A DNA stretch of 64,000 nucleotides from Epilithonimonas caeni DSM 17710 (GTDB lineage Bacteria; Bacteroidota; Bacteroidia; Flavobacteriales; Weeksellaceae), in contig NZ_AUFK01000017.1 in the NCBI RefSeq assembly GCF_000426465.1, forward strand, positions 1 to 64,000, written 5' to 3'. Both the position numbers and the translations under genes were made by a program. Shown here one piece after another: positions 8,375-16,316 of the stretch (positions are counted from its first letter, which is position 1; each line of letters opens with the position of its first letter). A model generated the notes under the pieces. It was not told the DNA's origin, ran no database searches, and was given only the letters and a program-made list of their open reading frames with translations.

Positions 8375-8483
8375 GATTGCAGCCCGACTTGAGCGGAAAT
8401 CCTTTTTTGCTTGCTCATCGAGTTCAACTTAACAAAAATTGTCTGCAAAAAAGATTGGGAGCGGAAGGCGGAAATAGCTGCCC
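8375..8483. repeat. Dispersed repeat with TTTTTTGC/GCAAAAAA stem
   Basis: The left arm (8379-8410) runs GCAGCCCGACTTGAGCGG to CCTTTTTTGC. The right arm (8445-8481) runs from GCAAAAAAGATTGGGAGCGG to GCTGC. Outer GCAGC/GCTGC and inner TTTTTTGC/GCAAAAAA pair, and both arms carry AGCGGAA. Related left arms occur at 31733 and 47590, so this is a dispersed family. It sits directly upstream of the second AraC gene. Confidence 0.65.
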
Positions 8484-8520
8484 AAATAATTATTACCTTT
8501 AATATTTAGAATCTAAAATT

Positions 8521-9417
8521 ATGAACACGATAAAATCTATTTCGGCTTTTCACAGGCTGCTTTCTCTTCCGGAACCGAAGCATCCGATGGTGAGTGTGGT
8601 GAATCTTTCGGAAAGTGTTTTCATTGAAGATGACGTGTGGAAAGGTTTTGTAAGCCGATATTATTGTGTTGCCCTGAAACGGAATGCTACCGGAAAAATC
8701 AGATACGGACAGCAACATTATGATTATGATAAAGGCGTTTTGAGTTTTACGGCGCCAAATCAGGTGCAATATCTCGATTTGAAAACGATGGATTGTGAAA
8801 ACACCGGTTATATTTTGATTTTTCACGAGGATTTTCTGCTGAAACATTCTTTGGCGAATACGATTTCGTCTTACGGATTTTTCTCCTATGCCGTGAACGA
8901 AGCGTTGCATCTATCTGAAGATGAGGAAAATAATTTGCTTGAAATTCTGAATAAGATCGATAAAGAATGTGAACATATCGACCAGCATACGCAGGAAATT
9001 ATTTTGTCGCAGATCGAGTTGCTTTTAAATTATTCGAAGCGGTTTTATGAAAGACAATTCATTACCAGAAAAAGCGGAAATCATCAGCTTTTGACAAAGT
9101 TTGAGACTTATTTGAATGATTATTTTGATAAAGAATCTTCTGAAAAAGGATTGTTGACCGTTCATCAAATTGCAGAAGCGATGAATCTTTCCCCGAATTA
9201 TCTGAGTGACCTTTTGCGCATCCACACCGGACAAAATACGCAACAACATATCCACGAAAAGCTCATCAGCAAAGCGAAAGAGAAACTTTCTACAACGGAA
9301 TTATCGGTAAGTGAGATTGCTTATGAATTGGGATTTGAGCATTCTCAGTCTTTTTCTACACTTTTCAAGAAGAAGACGAATATGTCGCCATTGGAATTTC
9401 GGCAGTCGTTTAATTAA
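8521..9417 (+). CDS. AraC-family transcriptional regulator (paralogue 2)
   Basis: A 298-residue AraC/XylS regulator closely related to the one at 6103. Both open with SxxEFHR or SISAFHR-like segments, share GKxxYGQxxYD, and have nearly the same C-terminal DNA-binding domain (QQHIHEKLIxKAKEKLSTTE, SVSEIAYELGFEHSQSFS). The effector domains differ more, so the two may answer different ligands while binding similar sites. The arrangement looks like an old tandem duplication around the aldo/keto reductase. Its own upstream region is filled by two dispersed repeats, and no clear promoter is seen. Confidence 0.92.
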   Translation: MNTIKSISAFHRLLSLPEPKHPMVSVVNLSESVFIEDDVWKGFVSRYYCVALKRNATGKIRYGQQHYDYDKGVLSFTAPNQVQYLDLKTMDCENTGYILIFHEDFLLKHSLANTISSYGFFSYAVNEALHLSEDEENNLLEILNKIDKECEHIDQHTQEIILSQIELLLNYSKRFYERQFITRKSGNHQLLTKFETYLNDYFDKESSEKGLLTVHQIAEAMNLSPNYLSDLLRIHTGQNTQQHIHEKLISKAKEKLSTTELSVSEIAYELGFEHSQSFSTLFKKKTNMSPLEFRQSFN

Positions 9418-9430
9418 GTATAAAAAATTC

Positions 9431-9494
9431 TCTCGCAGATTGAGCTGACTACGCAGATTTTTTTTATCTGCCTGATTTGCTTAATCTGCTAGAG
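9431..9494. repeat. Intergenic inverted repeat of the CTCGCAGATT family
   Basis: CTCGCAGATTGAGC at 9432 pairs with GCTTAATCTGCTAGAG ending at 9494. An inner GCAGAT/ATCTGC pair flanks eight T. It lies between the convergent AraC and HxlR genes and may also act as a terminator. Close relatives are at 8121, 10708 and 61580. Confidence 0.7.
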
Positions 9495-9529
9495 TTTAAA
9501 TTTTGGCTAAAGCCCACTCCTATTGATAG

Positions 9530-9913
9530 TTATTTATCGAAAACATCTTCTCTGATGTTTTTTTTATGATTTATTCCCCAATCAGCAAGTGACATAATTA
9601 CAGGTTTCAAGGTTTTGCTGTAATGGGTGGAAATATATTCTACAATAACGGGAGTTTGGTCGGCGTGAACAACTCTTTTCACAAATCCGTTGAGTTCCAA
9701 ATCTTTCAACTCATTCGATAAAACTCTTGCAGAAATTCCGCCAATTGTTCTCTGCAAATCATTGAAACGCACATTTCCCAATTCCTGCAAAACGATGATG
9801 ATCTTCAGTTTCCATTTTCCTCCGATAACATAAATGGCATCTTCCACAGCAGAAAGACTTTCGCCACATCTTCCTCTGCATACAATTTCTTCAGTTTCAA
9901 CAGGGTTTTCCAT
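9530..9913 (-). CDS. HxlR-family winged-helix regulator
   Basis: A 128-residue regulator counted from the ATG at 9913. This start matches the usual HxlR length; the longer frame back to 9991 would run through the promoter and operator. The family signature is clear: a cysteine-rich start (CRGRCGESL), AIYVIGGKWKLKIIIVL, RFNDLQRTIGGISARVLSNELKDLE, and a beta-wing. Several HxlR members (YodB, CatR, HypR) sense quinones, diamide or hypochlorite through an N-terminal cysteine. It is divergent from an azoreductase, the same pairing as YodB with AzoR1 in Bacillus. I infer it represses azoR and itself under non-stress conditions. Confidence 0.92.
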   Translation of the reverse strand: MENPVETEEIVCRGRCGESLSAVEDAIYVIGGKWKLKIIIVLQELGNVRFNDLQRTIGGISARVLSNELKDLELNGFVKRVVHADQTPVIVEYISTHYSKTLKPVIMSLADWGINHKKNIREDVFDK

Positions 9914-9935
9914 AAGATTAATTTTAAAACTAACT

Positions 9936-9957
9936 AAAAGGTTACTACTAACCTTTT
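9936..9957. promoter_or_regulatory. Perfect inverted repeat, candidate HxlR operator
   Basis: AAAAGGTTA, a 4-nt spacer CTAC, and TAACCTTTT form a perfect 9-bp inverted repeat in the hxlR-azoR gap. It lies just downstream of the hxlR -7 box TACATTTG (9981-9988, minus strand). It covers the -33 position for the azoR -7 candidate TACTTTTG (9968-9975). A site here could repress both genes. Confidence 0.6.
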
Positions 9958-9967
9958 GTTCACTACT

Positions 9968-9998
9968 TACTTTTGATAAGCAAATGTACATAATTTTG
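9968..9998. promoter_or_regulatory. Overlapping divergent -7 boxes of hxlR and azoR
   Basis: Plus-strand TAnnTTTG matches for azoR are TACTTTTG (9968-9975) and TAATTTTG (9991-9998). The minus-strand match for hxlR is TACATTTG (9981-9988). The azoR leader also contains a small hairpin, AATCGCT/AGCGATT (10028-10045). Confidence 0.5.
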
Positions 9999-10079
9999 CT
10001 GAAGAAATTTTAATTATAAAAAAATGAAATCGCTAACAAGCGATTCCATACGACATTAAAAACAAATAAATATTTACGT

Positions 10080-10682
10080 ATGAAAAACATACTTCACATT
10101 ATTTCAAGTCCGAGAACGAATGGTTCGGCAAGCAGAACTTTAGGAAACGCTATTGAAGAAAAATTACAGGAAGCTTATCCCGAGCATTCGATTACAACTT
10201 TGGATTTATTGAAAACGCCTTTTCCGCATTTAGGAGAAGAGCAGGTTGATTCGTGGTTTATTCCGGCAGAAAACAGGACTCCCGAACAAAATGAAGCTGT
10301 AAAACGTTCAGACGATGCGATTGCACAATTGCAGGCTTCGGATATTATTGTGATATCGGTTCCTATTTACAATTTCGGGATTCCATCTGCTTTGAAAGCT
10401 TACATCGACCATATCGCTCGTGGCGGAATGACTTTCCAATATTCTGAAAACGGTTTTGAAGGTCTGGTAAAAAATAAAAAAGCATACATCGCAGTGGCAA
10501 GCGGTTCTGTTTTCTCGGAAGGCGATTATCAGTCATATGATTTCGTGGTTCCGTATTTGAGAAGTGTTCTTGGTTTTATTGGTATTACGGATGTCAGTGT
10601 TTTCCGCGCTGAAGGTTTAGGGCTTCCGCATCTTCAAGAAACGGCTTTGGAAAAAGGAATTGAAAGCATTGTAATTGCTTAA
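10080..10682 (+). CDS. azoR: FMN-dependent NADH:quinone/azo reductase
   Basis: A 200-residue flavodoxin-like enzyme of the AzoR family, which transfers two electrons from NAD(P)H through FMN to quinones and azo dyes. Visible features are the phosphate-binding start SSPRTNGSASRTLGN, the flavin loop VPIYNFGIPSALKAYIDHI, and RGGMTFQYSENG. Length matches E. coli AzoR (201). It is divergent from an HxlR regulator across a 166-bp gap with a perfect inverted repeat, which argues for induction by quinones or similar electrophiles. Confidence 0.93.
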   Translation: MKNILHIISSPRTNGSASRTLGNAIEEKLQEAYPEHSITTLDLLKTPFPHLGEEQVDSWFIPAENRTPEQNEAVKRSDDAIAQLQASDIIVISVPIYNFGIPSALKAYIDHIARGGMTFQYSENGFEGLVKNKKAYIAVASGSVFSEGDYQSYDFVVPYLRSVLGFIGITDVSVFRAEGLGLPHLQETALEKGIESIVIA

Positions 10683-10707
10683 TTTTAATTAATTGTCAGA
10701 TGTTTTT

Positions 10708-10770
10708 CTCGCAGATTGAGCAAATTTTGCAGATGACAAGAATCTGCGTTATCTGCTCAATCTGCGAGAG
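10708..10770. repeat. Intergenic inverted repeat of the CTCGCAGATT family
   Basis: The arms CTCGCAGATTGAGCA (10708-10722) and TGCTCAATCTGCGAG (10754-10768) are perfectly complementary over 15 bp. An inner GCAGAT/ATCTGC pair extends the stem. It sits between the convergent azoR and pyrC genes. Confidence 0.8.
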
Positions 10771-10811
10771 ACTTAAAACAAAAGACTACAAAATTTTGCA
10801 GTCTTTCCAAT

Positions 10812-12149
10812 CTATTCTTGAATTTCAAAAAGCAATCGCTCTCCAAATTTTCCTTCATTGATTTTTCCATTCTCGTAAGCCAGATTTCCGTTGACAAAAG
10901 TGTGCGTCACTTTAGAATGAAACTCAGTTCCTTCCAATGGACTCCAACCGCATTTGTAAAGGATGTTTTCTTTCTCAACCGTCCAGTTTTGATTTAAATC
11001 AACCAAAACCAAGTCTGCTTTGTAACCTTCTCTGATGAAACCTCTTTTTTCAATTCTGAATAAAATTGCAGGATTGTGAGCCATTTTCTCAACGATTCTT
11101 TCAAGAGAAATTTTTCCATTCTTGAAATTCTCTAACATCACAACCAAAGAATGCTGAACCAGAGGTGCTCCGGAAGGACATTTTGTATAAACATTCTGCT
11201 TTTCTTCCCAAGTGTGTGGAGCGTGGTCGGTTGCGATCACATCGATTCGGTCATCCAACAACGCTTCCCAAAGTCCGTCCTTGTCTTTTTGTGTTTTTAC
11301 GGCCGGATTCCATTTGATAAGTCCGCCTTTCGTGTCGTAATCTTCGTTTGTGAAAGTCAGATGATGAACACAAACTTCCGCCGTTATTTTTTTATCTTTT
11401 AAAGGAATATCGTTTCTGAAAAGCTCAGTTTCAATCGCTGTTGACAAATGGAAAATGTGAAGTCTTGCGCCTGTTTTCTTTGCCAGTTCAATCGCTTTTG
11501 ACGAAGATTTATAACAAGCCTCCTCACTTCTTATTAAATGATGAAATTTCACCGGAATATCTTCGCCAAATTCATCCAGATATTTTTGAGTATTGGCTCT
11601 GATGGTTGCCTCGTCTTCGCAATGAACAGCGATCAACATTTTGGTATTGCTGAAAATATTTTCTAAAGTTTCCGGATTATCGACCAACATATTTCCTGTT
11701 GACGAACCTAAAAATAATTTGATTCCCGGGACATTTCTAGGATCTGTCTTTAAAACTTCTTCGAGATTATTATTCGTCCCTCCCATCATAAAACCGTAAT
11801 TGGCGAAAGATTTTTGAGAAGCGATTTCATATTTATCAGCCAACAACTCCTGCGTTACAGCATTTGGAACCGTGTTGGGTTGTTCGATAAAACTTGTAGT
11901 TCCACCAGCAATTGCAGCACGTGATTCTGTTTCAATATCGCCTTTCCAGGTCAAACCTGGCTCACGGAAATGAACCTGGTCATCAATCACTCCAGGTAAA
12001 AGATATTTTCCCGAAGCATCAATAATTTGGTCTGCTTCTTCGGAAATATTGGATTGAATTTTAGAAATCAAATCGTTTTCGATGAGAATATCGCTTTGGA
12101 TGATCTTTCCTTCGTTGATGATTTGGGCATTTTTAATCAGGATCTTCAT
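10812..12149 (-). CDS. pyrC: Dihydroorotase
   Basis: A 445-residue enzyme of pyrimidine synthesis that cyclises carbamoyl aspartate to dihydroorotate. It is an amidohydrolase TIM barrel with the landmark HFREPGLTWKGD (60-71), KLFLGSSTGNMLVDN, AVHCEDE, IFHLST, VCVHHLTF, and ATDHAPHTWEEK. In most class I dihydroorotases the first metal site is HxH; here it reads Q58-V-H60. From memory the Porphyromonas enzyme also has DDQVHFREPG, so this looks like a Bacteroidetes trait rather than a defect. Its leader is about 100 nt from the -7 box at 12255 and contains a TTCGA...GCCTGACA repeat. Confidence 0.95.
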   Translation of the reverse strand: MKILIKNAQIINEGKIIQSDILIENDLISKIQSNISEEADQIIDASGKYLLPGVIDDQVHFREPGLTWKGDIETESRAAIAGGTTSFIEQPNTVPNAVTQELLADKYEIASQKSFANYGFMMGGTNNNLEEVLKTDPRNVPGIKLFLGSSTGNMLVDNPETLENIFSNTKMLIAVHCEDEATIRANTQKYLDEFGEDIPVKFHHLIRSEEACYKSSSKAIELAKKTGARLHIFHLSTAIETELFRNDIPLKDKKITAEVCVHHLTFTNEDYDTKGGLIKWNPAVKTQKDKDGLWEALLDDRIDVIATDHAPHTWEEKQNVYTKCPSGAPLVQHSLVVMLENFKNGKISLERIVEKMAHNPAILFRIEKRGFIREGYKADLVLVDLNQNWTVEKENILYKCGWSPLEGTEFHSKVTHTFVNGNLAYENGKINEGKFGERLLFEIQE

Positions 12150-12181
12150 TTACTTTTTATGGATTTATCTTTTTATATGAA

Positions 12182-12206
12182 GGCTTCGAGAGCCTCAGCC
12201 TGACAT
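12182..12206. repeat. GGCTTCGA...CAGCCTGACA dispersed word
   Basis: GGCTTCGAGAGCC followed by TCAGCCTGACA lies in the pyrC leader. Near-identical copies occur at 31767 and 47628, and a diverged one at 60299, all intergenic. It can form a small GGCT/AGCC hairpin. Confidence 0.7.
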
Positions 12207-12254
12207 CGCTAATACTAAACGATACAATTGGAGACCTTTCAAGACTATTTGATA

Positions 12255-12262
12255 CAAAAATA
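12255..12262 (-). promoter_or_regulatory. -7 promoter element for pyrC
   Basis: On the minus strand TATTTTTG matches TAnnTTTG about 105 nt upstream of the pyrC ATG. No clear -33 box is seen. Confidence 0.45.
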
Positions 12263-12304
12263 AGTTTTTGGAAACGATTACTAAAGTTTTTGAATTGATA
12301 AAAT

Positions 12305-12408
12305 TAAACCACATAGATACATAGATTAAAAAAGTTTAAGACTAGTAGTTTCCAATTCTATTTTATCTGATTAAAATTTAAAGCATTTCTATGTGACTAT
12401 GTGGTTAA
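12305..12408. repeat. Intergenic inverted repeat of AACCACATAG words
   Basis: AACCACATAGATACATAGA (12307-12325) and TCTATGTGACTATGTGGTT (12388-12406) are complementary at 17 of 19 positions. Each arm contains two ACATAG words in tandem. It lies between the divergent pyrC and GH92 genes and fills most of that gap. Confidence 0.8.
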
Positions 12409-12453
12409 AATTAATAATTAATATTTGACTAAATTGCTTCAAAATTCCAAAGA

Positions 12454-14751
12454 ATGTCTCTAAGAAAATTCATTTTAATTCTGCCCGTTTTATTTGCTTC
12501 ATTATTCAATTCTCAGAAATTACAAAACTTAGTCAGATTCGTCAATCCAATTATCGGGACCGAGAAAATGGGACATACGTTTCCCGGTGCAACTGTTCCT
12601 TTTGGAGCCGTTCAACTGAGCCCTGAAACTGATACGCTGTCTTATGAAATCAACGGAAAATACAATCCTGATGTTTATAAGTATTGTGCCGGTTATCGCT
12701 ATGAAGACAAAACCATTGTCGGATTTTCGCACACCCATTTTAGCGGAACAGGGCATTCGGATTTGGGTGATTTTCTGATAATGCCGACTGTTGGAAAAGT
12801 AAAATTGAATCCCGGAACTGCACAAAATCCTGGAAGTGGATTTCGTTCCAGATTTTCTCATCAGAATGAAAAAGCAGAAGCCGGCTATTATAAAGTGAAA
12901 CTCGATGATTCTAATATTTTAGCGGAATTAACAGCAACTACAAGAGTTGGATTTCATCAATACACGTTTCCAAAATCTGCTGATGCGCATATTATTTTGG
13001 ATTTGATGTCAGGCATTTACAATTATGATGACAAAAATATCTGGACCTATGTAAGAATCGAAAACGACCATAGAATCACAGGTTACCGACAAACCAATGG
13101 CTGGGCAAGAACCAGAACAGTTTATTTTGCAATGGAATTTTCGAAGCCTTTCAAATCTTACGGACAGAAAAATTTTGATTCAAAGCAAGCTTATAGAGGG
13201 TTTTGGAGAAAATGGAATCAGGATGATAATTTCCCTGAGATTGCCGGAAAGAAAATCAGAATGCACTTCGATTTTGATACTCTGGACAATGAAAAAATTC
13301 AAATCAAATTTGCGATTTCGCCAGTCAGTCAGGTCAATGCTTTGGAAAATTTACAGAAAGAAACTCCGGACTGGAATTTTGAAAACGTTAAAGCTCAGGC
13401 TCAAAACGATTGGAATAAGGAGTTGAATAAAATCATTGTTAACACATTATCTGAAGATGACAATGTGAATTTTTACACGGCGGTGTATCATACTTTTATC
13501 AATCCAACAACATATATGGATAGCAATGGTGAATATAAAGGTCTTGACCAGAATATTCATCAGGCAAAAGATTTTACAAACTACACCACATTTTCGCTTT
13601 GGGATACTTACCGCGCTTTGCATCCGTTTTTCAATATCATCCAGCCAAAACGAAATAATGATATGGTAAAATCAATGTTGGCACATTATGACCAGTTCAG
13701 CCTGAAAATGTTACCTGTTTGGTCACACTATGCCAATGAAAACTGGTGTATGAGCGGTTATCATTCGGTTTCTTTGATTGCGGATGCAATTGTAAAAGGC
13801 ACTTACACCGGAAATCCTGAGGAAGCTTTAAAGGCTTGTATCACCACTTCCAACAAACGAAGTTACGAAGGCATCGGCGAATACATCGACAAAGGTTATA
13901 TCTCTGCGGAGAAAAACGGAACATCGGTTTCCAACACTTTGGAATACGCTTACGACGATTGGGCGATTGCACAAATTGCTAAGAAATTAGGCAAAACCGA
14001 TATCTATAATGAATATCTGAAACGTTCTGAAAACTGGAAAAATGTCTTTGATAAATCAATCGGTTTTATGAGACCGAGATTATCAGACGGAAGTTTCAAA
14101 AAAGAATTTGATTTGCTGAGCACGCACGGACAAGGCTTTATTGAAGGAAATTCCTGGAATTACAGTTTTTTCGTTCCGCATAATCCTGAGGAATTGATGA
14201 AAGCGATGGGCGGAAAAAAGAAATTCGGGGAAAATCTTGACCAGTTATTCACAATTCATTTGCCAGATGAATTTTTCGCTGATACAGAAGACATTACAAG
14301 AGAAGGAATCATCGGCGGTTATGTTCACGGAAACGAACCTGCACATCATGTCGCTTATCTTTATAATTTTGCCGGACAACCTTGGAAAACGCAGTCTCAA
14401 ATCCGAAAAATCCTGACGATGCAATACAAAGCAAAACCTGACGGACTGGGCGGAAATGATGATTGCGGGCAAATGAGTGCATGGTATATTTTCAGCAGTT
14501 TGGGTTTCTATCCTGTTTCACCAGGTTCCGATGAATACTCGATTGGAAGTCCGAGTGTGAAGAATGCAACATTGAATCTTGAAAATGGAAAATCATTTGA
14601 AATCGAAGCTAAAAATCAGTCTGATAAAAATGTTTACATCGAAAAAATCGAATTGAATGGAAAAGTCATAAAAGATTTCACTATCAAACATCAGGATATT
14701 ATAAATGGCGGAAAGCTGACTTTTTATATGACCAACAAACCGAAGAAATAA
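12454..14751 (+). CDS. GH92 alpha-mannosidase, secreted
   Basis: A 765-residue exported glycoside hydrolase with a signal peptide (about residues 1-20). GH92 enzymes are calcium-dependent exo-alpha-mannosidases, most often alpha-1,2. Typical landmarks are NPIIGTEKMGHTFPGATVPF near the start, FSHTHFSGTG, SLWDTYRALHPFF, EGNSWNYSFFVPH, GNEPAHHVAYLYN and GGNDDCGQMSAWYIFSSLGF with the catalytic acidic residues. No SusC/SusD pair or other carbohydrate enzyme is adjacent, so it may trim mannose from glycoproteins or yeast-type glycans on its own. The polysaccharide flippase downstream has its own promoter. Confidence 0.95.
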   Translation: MSLRKFILILPVLFASLFNSQKLQNLVRFVNPIIGTEKMGHTFPGATVPFGAVQLSPETDTLSYEINGKYNPDVYKYCAGYRYEDKTIVGFSHTHFSGTGHSDLGDFLIMPTVGKVKLNPGTAQNPGSGFRSRFSHQNEKAEAGYYKVKLDDSNILAELTATTRVGFHQYTFPKSADAHIILDLMSGIYNYDDKNIWTYVRIENDHRITGYRQTNGWARTRTVYFAMEFSKPFKSYGQKNFDSKQAYRGFWRKWNQDDNFPEIAGKKIRMHFDFDTLDNEKIQIKFAISPVSQVNALENLQKETPDWNFENVKAQAQNDWNKELNKIIVNTLSEDDNVNFYTAVYHTFINPTTYMDSNGEYKGLDQNIHQAKDFTNYTTFSLWDTYRALHPFFNIIQPKRNNDMVKSMLAHYDQFSLKMLPVWSHYANENWCMSGYHSVSLIADAIVKGTYTGNPEEALKACITTSNKRSYEGIGEYIDKGYISAEKNGTSVSNTLEYAYDDWAIAQIAKKLGKTDIYNEYLKRSENWKNVFDKSIGFMRPRLSDGSFKKEFDLLSTHGQGFIEGNSWNYSFFVPHNPEELMKAMGGKKKFGENLDQLFTIHLPDEFFADTEDITREGIIGGYVHGNEPAHHVAYLYNFAGQPWKTQSQIRKILTMQYKAKPDGLGGNDDCGQMSAWYIFSSLGFYPVSPGSDEYSIGSPSVKNATLNLENGKSFEIEAKNQSDKNVYIEKIELNGKVIKDFTIKHQDIINGGKLTFYMTNKPKK

Positions 14752-14753
14752 AA

Positions 14754-14782
14754 TTGAATTTTGCCAGAATCCATTAATTTTG
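14754..14782 (+). promoter_or_regulatory. Promoter of the flippase gene
   Basis: TTG (14754-14756), an 18-nt spacer and TAATTTTG (14775-14782) match the Bacteroidetes consensus. The ATG follows at 14808. Confidence 0.6.
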
Positions 14783-14807
14783 CAAAAATTTTCGAACTGA
14801 AATCAAA

Positions 14808-16265
14808 ATGAAGAAACTTCTCGGACAAACTGCACTTTATGGATTAACGACTGTGATTATCAGACTTTTCCCATTCGTTATTAATCCAATTATCACGAGA
14901 ACTTTTGGACCAACGGCCTACTCTCCTTTTGCAGATTTTTATTCTGTAGCAGGTGTTATTGCTGTTCTTTTGACGCATGGAATGGAAACCACTTTTTTCC
15001 GGTTTGCTCTGGACGAAAAAGATGACAGGAAATTGATTTCGACTTCATTTTTCAGTGTTTTAGCGGTGACTTTGGTTTATTTAATTTTTACATTATTTTA
15101 CAGACAGCCTCTGGCGAATGCCTTTAAAACGCCTGACCAGGTAGATTTGCTAGCCATTTTAACGGTGACTCTGGCTTTAGATGCTTTTTGCGCAATGCCT
15201 TTTGTAATGCTGAGAAAAAATGAAAGACCATTAAAATATGCAGGAATCAGAATTACAAACGGAATTATCAATTTTCTATTGGTTGTACTTTTCATCATCA
15301 TTCTTCCAAAATACCCCAATGGACTTTTCGGTTTAAAATACAGTTCGAAATTCGGAATCGGGTATGTTTTTGTTGCGAATCTTGTTGCGAGTTCTATTAC
15401 ATTCTTGATGTTATCCAAAGAGCTTTTCATAGCAAGAATCAAATATTTCTCTTGGGAACTTTGGAAAAAAATGATAAAATATTCATGGCCAATTACCATT
15501 GCTGGTTTGGCCGGAATCATTAACGAAACATTTGACAGGCAGTTCCTTAAATTCCTTTTGCCGGACGAAATCGGCAGACATGAATTGGGTGTTTATGGTG
15601 GTGTTGCGAAGGTTGTTACTTTTGTAATATTGTTCAGACAAGCTTATTCTTTGGGAATTGAACCATTCTTTTTCAGCAATTCAAAGAATAAAAATGCAAA
15701 GGAAATGTATGTAAAGCTGATGGATATTTTCATCGCCATCAATTGTTTGATTGTCTTATTCTTATCCGTCAATCTTGATTGGATTGCCAAAGTTTACATC
15801 AACAATCCGGAATATTATGAAGGCATTGGAATTCTTCCGATATTATTCTTCGCCAGTTTGTTTCTGGGAATCTATCTTAACCTTTCGATCTGGTATAAAC
15901 TGACCGACAAAACAATTATTGGGGCTTACATTTCAGCAATTGGCGTTTTAATTACTATAATCATTAATTTTTACTTTATTCCAAAATACGGATATTGGGC
16001 ATCGACCTGGGCAACCATTGCAAGTTACTTCTTTATGATGGTGATATCCTATGTTTGGGGACATTACAAATATCCGATTCCTTACAACATTTATAAAAAT
16101 ATAACTGTCATTCTTATTACCATGCTAGTGTCGTTGGTATATTATCAATATTTAAAAGAAAACATTTGGCTGGGTAATGTTATATTTATACTTTTGGCAA
16201 CGATTTTATTAAAAAAGGAGAAATTAATTCCACAGAAACTCCTTAATAAAATAGGAATAAAATAA
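14808..16265 (+). CDS. Polysaccharide flippase (Wzx/MATE-like)
   Basis: A 485-residue inner-membrane protein with about 12-14 hydrophobic segments along its length. It belongs to the polysaccharide transporter (PST/Wzx, MVF-type) superfamily that flips lipid-linked sugars to the periplasmic face. It opens with GQTALYGLTTVIIRLFPFVINPII, the usual first helix with a conserved Arg. A glycan biosynthesis role is supported by the sugar nucleotidyltransferase 50 nt downstream. It is isolated from a full polysaccharide locus, so it may serve a conserved lipid-linked glycan such as an O-glycan or LPS precursor. Substrate unknown. Confidence 0.88.
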   Translation: MKKLLGQTALYGLTTVIIRLFPFVINPIITRTFGPTAYSPFADFYSVAGVIAVLLTHGMETTFFRFALDEKDDRKLISTSFFSVLAVTLVYLIFTLFYRQPLANAFKTPDQVDLLAILTVTLALDAFCAMPFVMLRKNERPLKYAGIRITNGIINFLLVVLFIIILPKYPNGLFGLKYSSKFGIGYVFVANLVASSITFLMLSKELFIARIKYFSWELWKKMIKYSWPITIAGLAGIINETFDRQFLKFLLPDEIGRHELGVYGGVAKVVTFVILFRQAYSLGIEPFFFSNSKNKNAKEMYVKLMDIFIAINCLIVLFLSVNLDWIAKVYINNPEYYEGIGILPILFFASLFLGIYLNLSIWYKLTDKTIIGAYISAIGVLITIIINFYFIPKYGYWASTWATIASYFFMMVISYVWGHYKYPIPYNIYKNITVILITMLVSLVYYQYLKENIWLGNVIFILLATILLKKEKLIPQKLLNKIGIK

Positions 16266-16316
16266 CACTCAAACTATCTATTAATCAATTAATAGCAAAA
16301 ATGTAACAATAAATTT

